Source of the DNA: Sphingobacteriales bacterium TSM_CSM
GTDB lineage: Bacteria > Bacteroidota > Bacteroidia > Chitinophagales > UBA2359
Length of the DNA stretch: 58,042 nucleotides
NCBI GenBank assembly: GCA_002212725.1
Contig: MTCR01000134.1
Span: 1-58,042 of the forward strand
Direction of reading: 5' to 3'
Shown: positions 20,770 to 29,669 of the stretch, one piece after another
Layout: each line of letters starts with the position of its first letter
Numbering within the stretch: position 1 is the first letter of the stretch
Notes under the pieces: model-generated
Told to the model about the DNA's origin: nothing
Seen by the model: the letters and a program-made list of their open reading frames with translations, nothing else
Database searches by the model: none
Program-made: the position numbers and the translations under genes

Positions 20770-21252
20770 TTACCCTTCCCCCAGCAACCCCGATGTAGAG
20801 TAGCCTTGCAGGTAGGGTACAATTACCACGCTGCCGCCGTTTTGTTCTACAATATCGGCGCCGGCAATCTGGTTTTTGGTATAGTCGCCGCCTTTTACCA
20901 ATACATCGGGCAGTATTTGGGCAATGAGGTTGTAGGGCGTATCTTCGTCAAAAACCACCACGGCGGTTACAAAAGAGAGCGATGCCAGAATAAGGGCGCG
21001 GGTTTGTTGGGTTTGCAGCGGGCGTTTGTTGCCTTTAAGCCGCTTTACCGATGCATCGGAATTAAGCCCTATCACCAGCACTTGCCCGTTTTGGGCGGCT
21101 TGGGTAAGGGTGTAAATGTGTCCAAGGTGCAACAGGTCGAAACAGCCGTTGGTAAAAACAATTTTTTGGTCTTTAAACCGCCATTGCGCCAATTTAAATT
21201 GCAGTTGCTGCGGAGTAAGTACTTTGTGTTCTACCTGTTCAAGTATGGTCAT
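20770..21252 (-). CDS. rfaE2: RfaE2-like nucleotidyltransferase (HldE C-terminal domain type)
   Basis: This cytidylyltransferase-fold enzyme transfers AMP to D-glycero-beta-D-manno-heptose 1-phosphate in LPS inner-core precursor synthesis. The 160-residue protein has the fold signature VFTNGCFDLLHLGHI (HxGH at 42-45), then LVIGLNSDASVKRLKG and RPLQTQQTRALILASLS, and the family tail VKGGDYTKNQIAGADIV. The kinase domain fused to it in HldE is absent, as in many Bacteroidota. It is downstream of der on the same strand, 56 bp away. Confidence 0.92.
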   Translation of the reverse strand: MTILEQVEHKVLTPQQLQFKLAQWRFKDQKIVFTNGCFDLLHLGHIYTLTQAAQNGQVLVIGLNSDASVKRLKGNKRPLQTQQTRALILASLSFVTAVVVFDEDTPYNLIAQILPDVLVKGGDYTKNQIAGADIVEQNGGSVVIVPYLQGYSTSGLLGEG

Positions 21253-21308
21253 ATAAATTTTGTTGAGTATTGGTTGTGAGAGTTGGCATATAATGGTAAA
21301 AGCAATAA

Positions 21309-22625
21309 CTATTTTTGTCTGAAATACAAGGTAAGTGGCACACCCGAAAAATTAAAACGTTTACGCAATTGGTTTTCAAGGTAATTGCGGTATGCTTCTT
21401 TGATGTAGCGCGGATGGTTGCAAAAAAAGGCAAAAGCCGGATAGGCCAGCGGCAATTGGGTTGCGTATTTTATTTTTACCAGTTTTCCTTTTTCGGCCGG
21501 TGGCGGGTATTGGGCGGTAGCTTCCTGTAAAAATTCGTTCAGTTGGTGGGTGGCAATGCGCGTTTGGCGGCGGTTATATACCTCAAGGGCTTCTTCCATG
21601 GCTTTAAAGATGCGCAGTTTTTCGAGTGCCGATATAAAGATGATGGGTACATCAACAAAAGGGGCAATTTTGGCTTTTATGGCATCGGCATAGGTTTTGG
21701 CGGTGTGCGTATCTTTTTCAACGGCATCCCACTTGTTTACCAAAATTAAAACACCCTTTTTTTTCCTTTCGGCCAGGCGAAAAATGTTAATGTCCTGCAT
21801 TTCAATACCCACCTGTGCGTCTATTACCAACAGGCAAACATCGGCGGCATCGAGGGCATTAATGGCACGCATAACCGAGTAAAACTCCAGGTTTTCATGC
21901 ACCTTGGCTTTTTTGCGTATGCCGGCGGTGTCAACCAAAATAAATTCTTTTTGAAACAGGTTGTAGTGCGTGTCAATGGCATCGCGGGTGGTGCCGGCAA
22001 TGGGTGTAACAATGTGCCGCGCCTCACCAACCAACGCATTTACCAACGAAGATTTACCCACATTGGGCTGCCCTATAATGGCAAAGCGTGGTATATGGGG
22101 TTGTTGTTCATCATCGGGTTGCGGTTCGGGTTCTTTCATATAGGAAACAATGGCATCGAGCAAATCGCCGGTACCGCTGCCGCTAATAGAGGCAATGGGA
22201 TAAATTTCATCAAACCCCAGGCTGTAAAACTCGGCTACGTCGGCCATGCGGTTGGCATCATCTACTTTGTTTACGGCCAGCAGCACGGTTTTGTCTGAGC
22301 GGCGCAGCAGGCGGGCCATTTCGTCGTCGAGGTCGGTAATGCCGGTGGTAACATCTACCAGAAATACAATGAGCGAGGCGTTTTCTATGGCAATTTTTAC
22401 CTGCTCTTCAATGGCTTTTTCAAACAGGTCGTCGGAGTTTGGCACAAAACCGCCGGTGTCCACTACGTTAAAATATTTGCCATTCCAATAGCTTTCGCCA
22501 TATTTTCGGTCGCGGGTAACGCCGCTGTAGTTGTCAACAATGGCTTCGCGTTTGCCTACAAGGCGGTTAAAGAGGGTAGATTTTCCTACGTTGGGGCGGC
22601 CTACAATGGCTACGGTAAAACTCAT
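21309..22625 (-). CDS. der: Ribosome biogenesis GTPase Der (EngA)
   Basis: Der has two tandem GTPase domains and acts in 50S subunit maturation. The 438-residue protein shows the first P-loop GRPNVGKS (residues 9-16) with DTGG and NKVDD, a linker rich in acidic and Pro residues (EPEPQPDDEQQ), a second P-loop GQPNVGKSS (about residue 187) with DTAGIRKKAK and NKWD, and a C-terminal KH-like domain. It lies next to era on the same strand, with a 248-bp repeat-bearing gap between the two. Confidence 0.97.
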   Translation of the reverse strand: MSFTVAIVGRPNVGKSTLFNRLVGKREAIVDNYSGVTRDRKYGESYWNGKYFNVVDTGGFVPNSDDLFEKAIEEQVKIAIENASLIVFLVDVTTGITDLDDEMARLLRRSDKTVLLAVNKVDDANRMADVAEFYSLGFDEIYPIASISGSGTGDLLDAIVSYMKEPEPQPDDEQQPHIPRFAIIGQPNVGKSSLVNALVGEARHIVTPIAGTTRDAIDTHYNLFQKEFILVDTAGIRKKAKVHENLEFYSVMRAINALDAADVCLLVIDAQVGIEMQDINIFRLAERKKKGVLILVNKWDAVEKDTHTAKTYADAIKAKIAPFVDVPIIFISALEKLRIFKAMEEALEVYNRRQTRIATHQLNEFLQEATAQYPPPAEKGKLVKIKYATQLPLAYPAFAFFCNHPRYIKEAYRNYLENQLRKRFNFSGVPLTLYFRQK

Positions 22626-22770
22626 GGTTTATTAATGTTTGAAACAGAAACGAGGTGGTTAAATAATACAGGTAAAAGGGAATAGTAATAAGAGCCTTGT
22701 GGCAATGAATTGAAAGATTAAAAAAAGCTAAACCCGGATATGAATTAAATGAAGCCCACACAAACCTAAC

Positions 22771-22872
22771 GGTTCGACTGGTTCGACTGGTTCGACAAGC
22801 TCACCAACTCATAACTCATTGGTTCGACAAACTCACCAACCATTCATAACTCATAACTCATAATTCATAACT
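22771..22872. repeat. Short direct repeats between era and der
   Basis: GGTTCGAC occurs four times: three at 9-bp spacing (22771, 22780, 22789) and one 32 bp later (22821). The last two begin longer similar units GGTTCGACAA(G/A)CTCACCAAC. After them come many copies of CATAACTCAT or CATTCATAA variants up to the era stop codon. The tract has no spacers of CRISPR type and no ORF. Similar GAGCTTGTCGAACC-like words are common between genes in this phylum (recalled, not searched). Confidence 0.75.
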
Positions 22873-22873
22873 T

Positions 22874-23770
22874 TCATTCATATCCCCGGTTTCTTAAAAA
22901 GCGGTCATCATCGCGCCAGTTTTCCTTTACTTTAACAAACAGTTCCAGATATACTTTTTTTTGAAGAAATTGTTCAATATCGGCGCGGGCTTTTGTGCCC
23001 ACGGTTTTTAGTTTTTTACCGTCTTTGCCAATAAGTATAGGTTTTTGCGAAGCGCGGTTGGTAAAAATATTGGCTCTGATATAGGTGATATCGGGTTTTT
23101 CTTTAAACTCTTCCACCTGAATTTCTACCGAGTACGGAATTTCTTCGCTGTAGGTGAGCAGAATTTTTTCCCGAATAATTTCGGCTACAAAAAAGCGTTC
23201 GGGGCGGTCGGTAAGGTCTTCTTTGTCGTAATAAGGAGGTGAATAGGGGAGCAGTTCCAGAATTTTATCAAACAGCGCATGGAGGTTTATTTTTTTTAAT
23301 GCCGAAACCGGCAGATAAGCGGCTGCATTTACCTGTTGTTGCCAATATGCCAATTGTTGCAGGGTTTCTTCTTTAGTAAGCAAATCGGTTTTATTAAGCA
23401 GCAGCAGCACAGATGCCTCGGTTGATTGCAGCAGTTGCAGGGCATCTTCCACCTCATCTGCTTTGCTGTTGGCTTCAACCATAAACAAAATTACATCGGC
23501 ATCTTGCAAAGAGATATGCACAAAGCGCATCATTGCTTCCTGCATTTTGTATTTGGGGTTTATAATGCCCGGTGTATCGGAATATACAATCTGAAAGTGT
23601 TCACCGTTTACAATGCCCAATATGCGGTGGCGTGTAGTTTGCGCTTTTGAGGTAATAATAGCCAAACGCTCTCCAACCAAGGCATTCATAAGGGTAGATT
23701 TACCCACGTTGGGTTTGCCCAATATGTTTACAAAACCTGCCTTATGCTGCTGCTCTTCCATGCCTGCCAA
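22874..23770 (-). CDS. era: GTPase Era
   Basis: Era binds 16S rRNA near its 3' end and helps 30S assembly. The 298-residue protein has the P-loop GKPNVGKS (residues 18-25), T-A-Q-T switch I, DTPG (switch II), NKTD (guanine specificity), and a C-terminal KH domain with GKDGKKLKTVG. The start may be the third-codon-later Met (MEEQQHK); both are close to a TATCTTTG -7 element at 23794-23801, which supports a start in this short interval. Confidence 0.96.
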   Translation of the reverse strand: MAGMEEQQHKAGFVNILGKPNVGKSTLMNALVGERLAIITSKAQTTRHRILGIVNGEHFQIVYSDTPGIINPKYKMQEAMMRFVHISLQDADVILFMVEANSKADEVEDALQLLQSTEASVLLLLNKTDLLTKEETLQQLAYWQQQVNAAAYLPVSALKKINLHALFDKILELLPYSPPYYDKEDLTDRPERFFVAEIIREKILLTYSEEIPYSVEIQVEEFKEKPDITYIRANIFTNRASQKPILIGKDGKKLKTVGTKARADIEQFLQKKVYLELFVKVKENWRDDDRFLRNRGYE

Positions 23771-23793
23771 TCCTTACCTTTTGGTACAAGCCA

Positions 23794-23801
23794 CAAAGAT
23801 A
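23794..23801 (-). promoter_or_regulatory. Bacteroidota -7 element upstream of era
   Basis: The - strand reads TATCTTTG, a match to TAnnTTTG, 23 bp before the era ATG. A clear -33 TTG at the usual distance is not seen. Confidence 0.5.
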
Positions 23802-24046
23802 CGCAAAAAACAGGTATTTGTAAGCGTGTTTCGGGTTAATAACCTTTTACAAGGCAACAAAACCGGTTGGCATACAGCGGTTGTTGCCTCTGCAAGTTGC
23901 TGCGTAAAATATTATTGCCCCAAAATTTGCATGTAGCAATAAAAGTCGTACCTTGTCCCTCTTAAATAAACAGGTGCATTTTGTTACAATGCAGCCCACG
24001 TACCATACCTAAAACAGTAAACAAACACAAAAACAGTTATTTAACT

Positions 24047-24367
24047 ATGGAAATAAGCGGCAAAATAACGCAGGTATTACCCCTTCAAAGAGGCACTAAC
24101 AAAAATGGCAACGAGTGGCGCAAGCAGGAATTTGTACTGGAAACCGAATCGCAATACCCCAAAAAAGTGCTTATTATGCTTTGGGGCGATAAAGTTGAGC
24201 AGTTTCCGGTGTCTGAAGGGCAAAAAGTTACTGTTTCAATAGACCTTGAAAGCCGCGAATACAATGGCAGGTGGTACACCGAAGTAAGAGCCTGGAAAGT
24301 TGCCAAACCCGGTTCCGATACCGGCAACGGCAACAATAGCAATGATGAAGAAGGGATGCCGTTTTAA
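24047..24367 (+). CDS. DUF3127 protein, OB-fold-like
   Basis: The 106-residue protein starts MEISGKITQVLPLQRGTNKNG and continues WRKQEFVLETESQYPKKVLI and RWYTEVRAWKV, a pattern of short beta strands found in the DUF3127 family of Bacteroidota, which resembles single-stranded DNA-binding OB folds. It ends in an acidic, Asn-rich tail (NNSNDEEGMPF) that mimics the acidic tip of SSB, a feature worth noting. The ATG at 24047 was chosen over the upstream in-frame one at 23981 because family similarity begins there. The function is unproved. Confidence 0.8.
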   Translation: MEISGKITQVLPLQRGTNKNGNEWRKQEFVLETESQYPKKVLIMLWGDKVEQFPVSEGQKVTVSIDLESREYNGRWYTEVRAWKVAKPGSDTGNGNNSNDEEGMPF

Positions 24368-24524
24368 ATAAAAACCGGTTGAAGCCGGCTAATAGTAACA
24401 ACCCGGTAAAATAACCTGCCGGCAAAAGTAATTACCCGTTGCTTTTGCACCCGCCCTCTTTCGGGCAGCCTTACAGGCAGTAATAGCTGCTGCGCACCGC
24501 CTTTGTTTGCAAGTTATGCAGTCA

Positions 24525-24555
24525 TTTGCAAACTATTAAAAAAACACTATCTTTG
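24525..24555 (+). promoter_or_regulatory. Promoter of ileS (TTTG-N19-TATCTTTG)
   Basis: TTTG at 24525-24528 and TATCTTTG at 24548-24555 are separated by 19 bp, matching the -33/-7 layout known for Bacteroidota sigma-ABfr promoters. Transcription would begin around 24560. This is one of the best promoter matches in the window. Confidence 0.75.
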
Positions 24556-24624
24556 CGGCATTTTTAGCGGCTTGGGCAAGCAATGGCAGCAGGCAGGCCG
24601 AAAGATTATATTTTCTTTTTACCA

Positions 24625-27600
24625 ATGGCAGCATACAAAGAACTAAAACAACTCCACTTACCCGATATAGACCGGGAGGTATTGGATTTCTGGAAAAAGC
24701 ACAACATTTTTCAGAAAAGTATTGAAACCCGCAAAGGTGCCCCCTCCTTTGTTTTTTACGAAGGCCCGCCCTCGGTAAACGGGTTGCCCGGCATACACCA
24801 TGTAATGAGCCGCACCATAAAAGACCTGTACTGCCGCTACCACACCCTTAGCGGCAAACAGGTAAACCGCAAAGCCGGCTGGGATACCCACGGCCTGCCC
24901 ATAGAACTGGCCGTAGAAAAAAAGATGGGCATTACCAAAGAAGATATTGGCACTACCATAAGCATTGAAGAGTACAACGCCCTTTGCCGACAGGAAGCCG
25001 TAAAATATACCGAAGTCTGGAACAACCTTACCGAAAAAATGGGCTATTGGGTTGACCTTACCCAACCCTATGTTACCTACCACAACACCTACATAGAAAC
25101 CCTGTGGTGGTTGCTTAAACAACTGTACAACAAAAACCTGCTGTACAAAGGCTATACCATACAGCCCTACTCGCCCGCTGCCGGCACCGGTCTAAGCACA
25201 CACGAACTTAACCAGCCCGGCGCTTACCGCGATGTAAAAGATACATCGGTAGTGGCCATGTTTAAGGTGGTAAAGAATGCGCAATCGGGCTTTTTGTTTG
25301 AAAACCCCGATGAAGATGTGCGCATACTGGCCTGGACAACCACTCCATGGACGCTTCCGTCAAACACGGCCCTTACCCTTGGCGACCATATCACCTACCT
25401 TAAAGTGCGCACCTTTAACCCCTACACCGCCGCTCCCGTAAGCGTGGTGCTGGCTAAAGACCTGCTGCACCGTTGGTTTAATGCCGAGGGCGAAAACGCC
25501 GTAATGGAGTATAACCACTCCGACAAACTGCTGCCCTACCGCATTGCGGCAGAATGGCCCGGCCATGCCTTTAATAACCTGCGCTACGAACAACTGCTGC
25601 CTTTTGGCAACCCCGTTGAGCCGCTGAACGGACATATTGATGCCTTTAAAATAATTACTTCCGATTTTGTAACCACCGAAGACGGAACCGGCGTGGTACA
25701 TACCGCACCCTCTTTTGGCGCCGACGACCGCCGCGCCGCCATGGCCAATGGCATTGGCACACTTACACTGGTTGATAAACAAGGTAAATTTATTGATACC
25801 GCAGGCGAGTTTTCGGGGCGCTACGTAAAAGATTACCTCAATGAAGGCGCCGCTTTTAAAGACGTAGATGTGGATATTGCCGTTAAACTGAAACTGGAAG
25901 GCAAGGCCTTTAACATTCATAAATACTCGCACAATTACCCCCACTGCTGGCGTACCGATAAACCCATTATTTATTACCCCTTAGACTCGTGGTTTATAAA
26001 AACCTCGGCCTGCCGCGAGCGCATGGCAGAACTCAACAAAACCATTTACTGGAAACCCGCCTCTACCGGCGAAGGCCGGTTTGGCAACTGGCTCGAAAAC
26101 CTCATAGACTGGAACCTGAGCCGCAGCCGGTTTTGGGGTACACCGCTGCCCATTTGGCGTACACAAGACGGAAAGGAAGAAATCTGCATAGGCGCTGTAC
26201 AGGAACTGAAAACTGCCATTGACGATGCTCTTGAATCGGGCTGCCTTACCCGCGAACAAATGTTGTACAACGAACAGTACCTGGTAAAAATTTCCGATGA
26301 CACCTTTGACCTGCACCGCCCTTTTATTGACCAGGTAACCTTGGTTTCGGCATCGGGTAAACCCATGTACCGCGAACCCGACCTGATTGACGTGTGGTTC
26401 GACAGTGGAGCCATGCCTTATGCACAATGGAACTATCCGTTTGGGCAAAACAACTTAAACGGCCTTTTTCCCGCCGATTTTATTGCCGAAGGCGTTGACC
26501 AAACCCGAGGTTGGTTCTATACCCTGCACGCCATAGCCGTTATGTTGTTCGACTCGGTGGCCTATAAAACCGTGGTTTCAAACGGCTTGCTCTTAGATAA
26601 AGAAGGCCGTAAAATGAGCAAAAGGCTGGGCAATGCAGTTGACCCCTTCATTACCATTAACCAATACGGCGCCGATGCCACCCGATGGTATATTATTGCC
26701 AACTCAAACCCCTGGGATAACCTGCTTTTTGACGAGGAAAAACTCAAGGAAACACAGCGCAAATTCTTCGGAACCCTGTTTAACACTTACTCGTTTTTTG
26801 CTCTGTATGCCAATGTGGACGGCTTTACCCATGCCGAACCCGAAATTCCCGTATCGGAACGCCCCGAAATTGACCGGTGGATAATTTCGCTTCTGAACTC
26901 GCTTTGCAAACAAACCGACGAATTGTATGCCGATTACGAAGCCACCCGCGCCGCCCGCCTCATTACCGATTTTGTGTGCGACCACCTGAGCAACTGGTAC
27001 GTGCGCCTGTGCCGCCGCCGCTTCTGGAAAGGCGAGTACAACAACGATAAAATTGCTGCCTACCAAACCCTTTATGCCTGCCTTAAAACAGTGGCAAAAC
27101 TCATGTCGCCGGTGGCGCCCTTTTTCTCCGACTGGCTGTTCCAAAACCTCAATACCGCCACCGGTAAAGAAACCGCCCAATCGGTTCATTTGGCTTATTT
27201 TCCCAAGGCAAACCCCGCCTGCATAGACCCGCTGCTGGAAGAACGCATGGAACTTGCACAAAACATATCTTCGCTAACACTGGCTTTGCGCAAAAAAGTA
27301 GAAATAAAAGTGCGGCAACCTTTACAAAAAATTCTGGTGCCGGTATTAAACGTACAGCAGCAACAACAAATCGAAAGGGTAAAAGACCTCATTTTGTCTG
27401 AAGTGAATGTAAAAGAACTGGAGTTTATAACCGATACCACCGGGTTGGTTACCAAAAAAATTAAACCCGATTTTAAAAAACTGGGCGGCCGGCTTGGTAA
27501 AAACATGGCCGCCGTAAAAGACCTGCTCGAAGGCGTAAAAGACAAACAAGGCAACGTGGTAAAAGAAGGATTTACCCAACAGCAAATTACCGATTTTGAA

Positions 27601-28017
27601 CGAAGCGGCAACACGGTACTCATGCTAAACAATGAACCGGTGCTCATTTCGTTAGAAGAAGTAATTATTACCTCAGAAGACATTCCCGGCTGGCAGGTAA
27701 ACAGCCTCAACGGCATAACCGTTGCACTGGATACTACCATAACCGAAACCTTGCAAGATGAAGGTTTTGCACGCGAATTGGTGAACCGGGTGCAAAATAT
27801 GCGCAAAGACCAAGGTTTTAAAGTAACAGACCGCATTCAACTGTTTGTGGAGGCAACCAAAGCACATACCGAAATTCAACGGGCCATTACCGCCTTTGGC
27901 AGCTATATTTGCAGCGAAACACTGGCAGAAAAACTGGAAGTGGCAACCAATCTGAACCATGCCACCGAAACAGAGGTAAACGATTTGCCGTTAAGAGTAA
28001 AAATAACGCCTGCTTAA
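24625..28017 (+). CDS. ileS: Isoleucyl-tRNA synthetase
   Basis: IleRS charges tRNA-Ile and proofreads valine. It is a class I synthetase of about 1130 residues, the long form seen in Bacteroidota. The HIGH-equivalent region is EGPPSVNGLPGIHHVMSRT, the editing domain includes AWTTTPWTLPSNTAL and GTGVVHTAPSFG, and the KMSKS loop is GRKMSKRLGNAVDP. The anticodon-binding domain (RWIISLLNSL and YVRLCRRRFWKG) and the C-terminal extension are intact. The in-frame ATG at 24583 gives 14 more residues (MAAGRPKDYIFFLP); the ATG at 24625 fits the usual family start (YKELKQLHLPDIDREVLDFW). Confidence 0.97.
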   Translation: MAAYKELKQLHLPDIDREVLDFWKKHNIFQKSIETRKGAPSFVFYEGPPSVNGLPGIHHVMSRTIKDLYCRYHTLSGKQVNRKAGWDTHGLPIELAVEKKMGITKEDIGTTISIEEYNALCRQEAVKYTEVWNNLTEKMGYWVDLTQPYVTYHNTYIETLWWLLKQLYNKNLLYKGYTIQPYSPAAGTGLSTHELNQPGAYRDVKDTSVVAMFKVVKNAQSGFLFENPDEDVRILAWTTTPWTLPSNTALTLGDHITYLKVRTFNPYTAAPVSVVLAKDLLHRWFNAEGENAVMEYNHSDKLLPYRIAAEWPGHAFNNLRYEQLLPFGNPVEPLNGHIDAFKIITSDFVTTEDGTGVVHTAPSFGADDRRAAMANGIGTLTLVDKQGKFIDTAGEFSGRYVKDYLNEGAAFKDVDVDIAVKLKLEGKAFNIHKYSHNYPHCWRTDKPIIYYPLDSWFIKTSACRERMAELNKTIYWKPASTGEGRFGNWLENLIDWNLSRSRFWGTPLPIWRTQDGKEEICIGAVQELKTAIDDALESGCLTREQMLYNEQYLVKISDDTFDLHRPFIDQVTLVSASGKPMYREPDLIDVWFDSGAMPYAQWNYPFGQNNLNGLFPADFIAEGVDQTRGWFYTLHAIAVMLFDSVAYKTVVSNGLLLDKEGRKMSKRLGNAVDPFITINQYGADATRWYIIANSNPWDNLLFDEEKLKETQRKFFGTLFNTYSFFALYANVDGFTHAEPEIPVSERPEIDRWIISLLNSLCKQTDELYADYEATRAARLITDFVCDHLSNWYVRLCRRRFWKGEYNNDKIAAYQTLYACLKTVAKLMSPVAPFFSDWLFQNLNTATGKETAQSVHLAYFPKANPACIDPLLEERMELAQNISSLTLALRKKVEIKVRQPLQKILVPVLNVQQQQQIERVKDLILSEVNVKELEFITDTTGLVTKKIKPDFKKLGGRLGKNMAAVKDLLEGVKDKQGNVVKEGFTQQQITDFERSGNTVLMLNNEPVLISLEEVIITSEDIPGWQVNSLNGITVALDTTITETLQDEGFARELVNRVQNMRKDQGFKVTDRIQLFVEATKAHTEIQRAITAFGSYICSETLAEKLEVATNLNHATETEVNDLPLRVKITPA

Positions 28018-28180
28018 AAAAATGAATTTGTATTTTTTAAAAGTAAAACTTTTTGTGCATCAATAAAGTAAAACTTGAACTAAAAGTACAAAACAAAGAT
28101 TTATAATGAAAACCCAACCATATTGTTAAACAACACACCTTCTGCCATTACCTTGAACAAACACACAAAATTCCAAAACT

Positions 28181-28603
28181 ATGACAGAGAACAATAACAT
28201 TGTACCGGGCGCTGAAAAAGAAAAAGTTTGTTACAGCGATTTGGAACTGAATGAGTTTAAGGAGTTAATATTGGAAAAACTCGAAGACTCACGTAAAGAC
28301 CTTGCCTATTTGCAAGACCAGATTAAACAGCTTACCGAAAACCCAAACACAAAGGGCATGGGCGGAGAAGACGGTACCGGTGCCATGGAAAAAGAAACCC
28401 TTAACCAAATGGCATCGCGCAAAATGCAATACATTAAACACCTCGAAAACGCCCTTATACGCATTAAAAACAGAACGTATGGCATTTGCAGGGTAACGGG
28501 CAAACTCATTCCCAAAGAGCGCTTGCGCGCCGTACCCCATGCCACCCTAAGCATTGAGGCAAAAAATAAGCAACACGTTACACCAACTGTTCCAAACGTG
28601 TAA
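28181..28603 (+). CDS. DksA/TraR-like regulator with reduced zinc finger
   Basis: The 140-residue protein has a coiled-coil N-terminal half (FKELILEKLEDSRKDLAYL, then helix HLENALIRIKNRTYG) and a C-terminal segment ICRVTGKLIPKERLRAVPHAT, which is the DksA/TraR zinc-finger region with one Cys where DksA has a four-Cys site. DksA binds RNA polymerase in its secondary channel and works with ppGpp; whether this protein does so is inference. A further Cys at residue 17 is not part of the finger. It lies between ileS and lspA, a gene order common in Bacteroidota. Confidence 0.88.
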   Translation: MTENNNIVPGAEKEKVCYSDLELNEFKELILEKLEDSRKDLAYLQDQIKQLTENPNTKGMGGEDGTGAMEKETLNQMASRKMQYIKHLENALIRIKNRTYGICRVTGKLIPKERLRAVPHATLSIEAKNKQHVTPTVPNV

Positions 28604-28616
28604 ACTGTTTTTACCT

Positions 28617-28674
28617 TATATTTGAGCGGCAATTGTACACAGGTAAAAAGCCGGTGCAGTTGCCGCTCAATATA
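28617..28674 (+). promoter_or_regulatory. Long hairpin between the DksA-like gene and lspA, with -7-like box at its base
   Basis: Bases 28622-28635 (TTGAGCGGCAATTG) pair with 28657-28670 (CAGTTGCCGCTCAA): 14 bp with one T-G wobble, extended outward by TATA/TATA after a one-base bulge. The loop is 21 nt. The left foot contains TATATTTG (28617-28624), a TAnnTTTG match, 88 bp before the lspA start. No long T-run follows, so it may be a terminator, an mRNA stabiliser or a palindromic operator over a promoter; the sequence does not decide. Confidence 0.5.
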
Positions 28675-28711
28675 CATTTGCTCACCTGTTCACCACTAAA
28701 AGCCACGCACC

Positions 28712-29527
28712 TTGCAACGCAACAAAACCCTCCTTGCCATAGTTATTGTGTTTTTAGTACTCCTGATTGACCAGGTTATTAAAATATGGATTAAAACCAC
28801 TATGGTCATCGGCGAAGAAATAGCCGTTTTTAACTGGTTTAAAATCCACTTTGTAGAAAACGAGGGCATGGCCTTCGGGCTGCAACTGGGGGGCAGTTAC
28901 GGCAAATTTATATTAAGCACTTTTAGAATTGTTGCAGTTTTTTTCCTGTTTTTCATTCTGCGCAGCATTATACACAAGCCCGATACCACCCCCGGCCTGG
29001 TAGCCAGCCTGTCGCTCATACTATCGGGTGCTATTGGCAATATTATTGACAGCGTTTTTTACGGCGTTATATTCTCAGACAGCTACGGGCATGTAGCCCA
29101 ACTGTTTCCGCCAAACGGCGGTTATGCTACCCTGTTGCATGGCAGGGTGGTTGACATGCTTCATTTTCCGGTTTACCAGGGGTGGCTGCCTCATTGGCTG
29201 CCCGTTTGGGGCGGCGACTACTTTATTTTTTTCCGCCCCGTTTTTAATATTGCCGATACCGCCATTACCCTGGGTGTTTTCTCCATCCTCTTGTTTCAGC
29301 GCAACTTCTTTACCCACCTCGAAGACCGCGGTTCTGCCGCCATTTTGGGCAATAAAACCGAAGAAACCGAAACCGGTTCTGACTTGCTGCCTCAAACCGA
29401 AACCACCCTGCTGCAACAAGAAAACAACAACAACCTGACCGGCAGTACCGGTGTTGAATTTACAGACGGAACGCCAACAGCCATTTTACCCCCGCCTACA
29501 ACCGGTAAAAACGACGAAAATCTCTGA
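28712..29527 (+). CDS. lspA: Lipoprotein signal peptidase (signal peptidase II) with C-terminal extension
   Basis: LspA cleaves the signal peptide of prolipoproteins at the lipid-modified Cys, in the inner membrane. The 271-residue protein has the motifs IDQVIK (residues 19-24), VENEGMAFG (48-56), catalytic Asp in GRVVDM (D148) and FNIAD (D182), and four membrane segments. The start is TTG at 28712, since the next in-frame Met (residue 31) would remove the first membrane helix. The family is usually 150-210 residues; here the last 70 form a polar, Gln/Asn/Thr-rich tail with no predicted structure. The window holds several lipoproteins as likely clients. Confidence 0.95.
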   Translation: MQRNKTLLAIVIVFLVLLIDQVIKIWIKTTMVIGEEIAVFNWFKIHFVENEGMAFGLQLGGSYGKFILSTFRIVAVFFLFFILRSIIHKPDTTPGLVASLSLILSGAIGNIIDSVFYGVIFSDSYGHVAQLFPPNGGYATLLHGRVVDMLHFPVYQGWLPHWLPVWGGDYFIFFRPVFNIADTAITLGVFSILLFQRNFFTHLEDRGSAAILGNKTEETETGSDLLPQTETTLLQQENNNNLTGSTGVEFTDGTPTAILPPPTTGKNDENL

Positions 29528-29669
29528 TTTTTGACCCATTTTTCAAAATCAGGCATCATTACTTGTAAATTTAAGCCCGAAAACGCTTATTTTTAGGCCG
29601 CTTTGCTGCGCTCTGCCGGCCTTGCATCTTTATTCGGGTTCTCTTTTATTTACAAAACCACATCAGACA

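Noticed and set aside
22771-22872. CRISPR array
   Set aside because: Repeats are too short, spaced 9 and 32 bp, with no unique spacers and no cas gene in the window.
26046-26448. Long - strand frames opposite ileS
   Set aside because: They mirror the codons of a conserved synthetase and have no family features of their own.
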